Shown piece by piece: positions 30,636 through 32,657 of a DNA stretch of 32,657 nucleotides (its first letter is position 1; each line of letters starts with the position of its first letter). The notes beneath the pieces were generated by a model. The model was not told the DNA's origin. It saw nothing but the letters and a program-made list of their open reading frames with translations, and made no database searches. Source of the DNA: Pseudomonadota bacterium. Its GTDB lineage: Bacteria > Pseudomonadota > Gammaproteobacteria > Acidiferrobacterales > Acidiferrobacteraceae. The DNA lies in contig JAKAXT010000014.1 in assembly GCA_021816425.1 (NCBI GenBank), positions 1-32,657 of the forward strand, in the 5' to 3' direction. A program made the translations under genes and the position numbers.

Positions 30636-31958
30636 TTGCATCCCGAGTGGCGGCGCGATTTGTGGGTGGCTTTGTCAGTCGCCGCCGGCGGCGGTCTGGC
30701 AGGATCCTTCTTTGGCCATCCCGTGGGCGGACTGGCGGCCGCGCTCGGTCTCCTGGTCATCCTGCTGCTCACAAAGCTGGCCCGCCTCCATCGCTGGCTC
30801 GCGCGCGGCCGCCCGACGCCCATCCCCGAACTCGGCGGCCTCTGGGACGAGGTCATACGCGAGGTCCACAAGGGGGATCGCGACAGCGAGCGCCATAAGG
30901 AACGTCTGACCGGACTGTTCGATCGCCTGCAGGCGGCCGCCAGCGCCATGCCGGATGCCATGGTCGTCCTCACGCAGCGCGACATCATAGAATGGGCGAA
31001 CCCCCCTGCCGAGCGCCTGCTCGGTCTCCACGCCGAGCGCGACGCGGGCGCGCGCATCGTCCACCTGATCCGCGACCCGGCGTTCGGGGCCTATCTGGCC
31101 GCCGGCGATTACCATGAGCCCCTGATTTTGAAGGGCCCGGTCGATCCGCTCGCGGTCATCGTGCAGATCATCCCCTTCGGGGCGCGGGAAAAACTCGTGA
31201 TCGCGCGCGACATTACGCACCTGAAGCGGCTCGAGGAGATGCGCCGGCACTTCGTCGCCGATGTCTCGCACGAGCTGCGCACGCCGCTTACGGTCCTGCA
31301 GGGTTTTCTGGAGACCTTCGCGGATCTTGCCGACGCCAAGGACGAGGAGACGCGTTCGGCCATCGCGCTCATGCGCGAGCAGGTCGAACGCATGCGCCGT
31401 CTCGTCGATGATCTCCTGTCCCTTTCGCGACTCGAAACCACGCCCGCCCGTGCGCATGACGAGGCCATCGACATGGCGGCGCTCCTGAAGAGCCTTTCGA
31501 GCATCGCCATCGCGCTGAGCGCCGAACGCAGGCATCTGATAGAGGTCGAGGTGGAGGGTCCTGATCTGGTCGGAAATGTCGAGGAGCTGCGCAGCGCCTT
31601 CACGAATCTCGTCCAAAACGCCGTTCGCCACACGCCGGCGGGCGGTACCATCCGCCTCAGCTGGCACGCGGACGCGGCGGAGGGCCGCTTCGCCGTGACC
31701 GACACCGGCGAGGGCATAGCCGAGCGGCACATCCCGCTGCTCACCGAGCGCTTTTATCGCGTCGACAGCGACCGCTCGCGGGCCTCGGGCGGTACGGGGC
31801 TTGGGCTTGCCATCGTCGCCCAGGTCCTCATGCGCCACGACGCGCGCCTCGTCATCGACAGCGCCCTTGGCCTCGGCAGCACCTTCACCTGCGTATTTCC
31901 GTCAAGCCGGCTTAGGCCCGCCTCCCCGCCCTCGCCCCTCGCTCCGTCCGCGGTATAA
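30636..31958 (+). CDS. phoR: Phosphate regulon sensor histidine kinase PhoR
   Basis: The partner kinase of PhoB. It has 440 residues from TTG 30636. A hydrophobic N-terminal anchor (about 10-49, room for one hairpin, no sizeable periplasmic domain) is followed by a PAS domain (about 95-195, AMPDAMVVLTQRDIIEWANPPAERLLG). The DHp helix has phospho-His212 in DVSHELRTPLTVLQG. The ATPase domain shows NLVQNAVRHTP (N box), DTGEGI (G1) and GGTGLGLAIV (G2). The absence of a sensor domain outside the membrane is normal for PhoR. The start codon is uncertain: TTG lies 2 nt after the phoB stop with a GGAG 12 nt upstream, and a GTG lies ten codons further. Its stop codon lies inside the -10 box of the next gene. 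Confidence 0.94.
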   Translation: MHPEWRRDLWVALSVAAGGGLAGSFFGHPVGGLAAALGLLVILLLTKLARLHRWLARGRPTPIPELGGLWDEVIREVHKGDRDSERHKERLTGLFDRLQAAASAMPDAMVVLTQRDIIEWANPPAERLLGLHAERDAGARIVHLIRDPAFGAYLAAGDYHEPLILKGPVDPLAVIVQIIPFGAREKLVIARDITHLKRLEEMRRHFVADVSHELRTPLTVLQGFLETFADLADAKDEETRSAIALMREQVERMRRLVDDLLSLSRLETTPARAHDEAIDMAALLKSLSSIAIALSAERRHLIEVEVEGPDLVGNVEELRSAFTNLVQNAVRHTPAGGTIRLSWHADAAEGRFAVTDTGEGIAERHIPLLTERFYRVDSDRSRASGGTGLGLAIVAQVLMRHDARLVIDSALGLGSTFTCVFPSSRLRPASPPSPLAPSAV

Positions 31959-31959
31959 T
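31954..31959 (+). promoter_or_regulatory. Perfect -10 box before the MscS-like gene, overlapping the phoR stop
   Basis: TATAAT at 31954-31959 includes the phoR stop TAA and ends 6 nt before the ATG at 31966, predicting a leaderless mRNA. No -35 hexamer is visible at 16-18 bp. Confidence 0.5.
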
Positions 31960-31965
31960 CGGCCC

Positions 31966-32589
31966 ATGCAGCCCGACGCCGTGTCCTACCACCGCGTCCT
32001 CATCAACCTCTGGAAACCTTTTCTGGCGTTGGTCGGCGGACCTTTCGTTCTGCGTTCCCTAAAGCGCGGCCTCTACCGGGCGCCCGCGTCCCTGCGGCGC
32101 AACAGCCTGTTCGCGGTGGGCGCCCCGCACATGATCGGGCGGTTCGGGGCCGTCGTGCTCCACGTCCCCCTCGCGCTCATCGCCCTGCGCGTTGCCGGCT
32201 TCCCGGCGACCGGCGTCCTCGCCACCTTCGCCGGACTCCTGGCGGTCCTGGGCGCCGGCATGGTGGCGGTCCGGACCATCCCGAGCGCTATCACGGCCAC
32301 CGTCTTCATGCTGATGCGGCGTCCCTACCCGCTCGGTCAGCACGTCGAGGCCTTGCCCGACGGCGTCAAGGGCGAGGTCCCCGACAACGCCCTCGTGTAC
32401 GCCGGGGTCCAGGGATCCCGGGGCCGCGCGGGGCTCGTGCCGAACGGCCCGTTTTTTCAGAAAGGGGCGCGCCGGCTGCCCTTGCCGGTCAGGTCGACCG
32501 TGATGGCGTCCCCCCGGCTTCGCGCCGGCGGCGTTGGCGACCAAGGCGAGGGCCGGGCGTTCGGGCGCGGCTCGCCCGTGCGGGCATAG
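31966..32589 (+). CDS. Small MscS-type mechanosensitive channel protein
   Basis: A 207-residue membrane protein. After a polar N-terminus (MQPDAVSYHRVLINLWKPF) come hydrophobic segments at about 53-77 and 78-112. The second reads LAVLGAGMVAVRTIPSAITATVFMLMRRPYPLGQHVEA, which follows the pore helix TM3 and start of the beta domain in MscS (LGA..GLA.......G..L...RPF..GD.V). GVKGEV and GLVPNGPFF match the beta-domain pattern G.VG.V ... VIPN..F. The alpha/beta vestibule domain of MscS is absent and the last 40 residues are Gly/Arg-rich and unlike the family. It may be a minimal channel, or a 3' frameshifted one. The start is ATG 31966. Confidence 0.62.
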   Translation: MQPDAVSYHRVLINLWKPFLALVGGPFVLRSLKRGLYRAPASLRRNSLFAVGAPHMIGRFGAVVLHVPLALIALRVAGFPATGVLATFAGLLAVLGAGMVAVRTIPSAITATVFMLMRRPYPLGQHVEALPDGVKGEVPDNALVYAGVQGSRGRAGLVPNGPFFQKGARRLPLPVRSTVMASPRLRAGGVGDQGEGRAFGRGSPVRA

Positions 32590-32657
32590 CGCGGCCGTGT
32601 GGGCGCAAGCTCGCCACGCTCGAGCCCGTCCGTCCGCGGGTGCGTCGCCCCCTTCCC

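Noticed and set aside
1-32657. CRISPR array, tRNA, rRNA, transposon or prophage
   Set aside because: No regularly spaced repeats, no cloverleaf or CCA-ended candidates, no transposase, integrase or terminal repeats were seen.

Overview
The window is a GC-rich (roughly two thirds G+C), gene-dense piece of a gammaproteobacterial chromosome made almost entirely of housekeeping operons. Gene content and order point to Gammaproteobacteria: the rhodanese-grxC-secB-gpsA cluster, gpmI-envC-ctpA, ubiE-ubiJ-ubiB, rsmB/fmt/def divergent from a LysM gene, smg-topA, and phoB-phoR. The style of the proteins and a likely persulfide-sensing ArsR regulator would suit an acidophilic sulfur-oxidising lineage such as Acidiferrobacter, but that assignment is inference and no marker gene here proves it. 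There is no tRNA, rRNA, insertion sequence, prophage or CRISPR array.

Layout. 1-293 (-): 5' end of typA/bipA. 435-686 (-): small two-helix membrane protein. 1087-4443 (-): metK-ahcY-metF, which makes S-adenosylmethionine, clears S-adenosylhomocysteine and supplies methyl-tetrahydrofolate. 4613-8103 (+): a short ttcA-type gene and three tandem LpxL/LpxM-family lipid A acyltransferases joined by 8-nt overlaps. 8113-11154 (-): def-fmt-rsmB and a TPR protein. 11238-15230 (+): LysM protein, smg, topA, with dprA absent from its usual place. 15319-17729 (+): dsbD and a DsbG-like periplasmic thiol protein, a reductant relay. 17726-20287 (-): arsR-rhodanese-grxC-secB-gpsA. 20426-24968 (+): gpmI-envC-ctpA-GNAT. 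25249-25938 (+): orphan outer-membrane beta-barrel. 25985-29858 (-): DUF971 (frameshifted), ubiE, an RDD membrane protein, ubiJ, ubiB. 29944-32589 (+): phoB-phoR and a small MscS-type channel.

The most interesting points are: (i) a two-base lesion in the DUF971 gene that makes UCC-UGA-C and puts its conserved C-terminus out of frame; (ii) an ArsR repressor with Cys41 and Cys108, the SqrR/BigR/YgaV persulfide-sensor pattern, heading an operon with a membrane rhodanese and SecB/Grx/GpsA; (iii) three consecutive lipid A acyltransferase paralogs; (iv) loss of dprA from a conserved locus; (v) several promoters whose -10 box lies only 6-8 nt before the start codon, suggesting leaderless mRNAs; (vi) an RDD membrane protein inserted in the ubiquinone operon.
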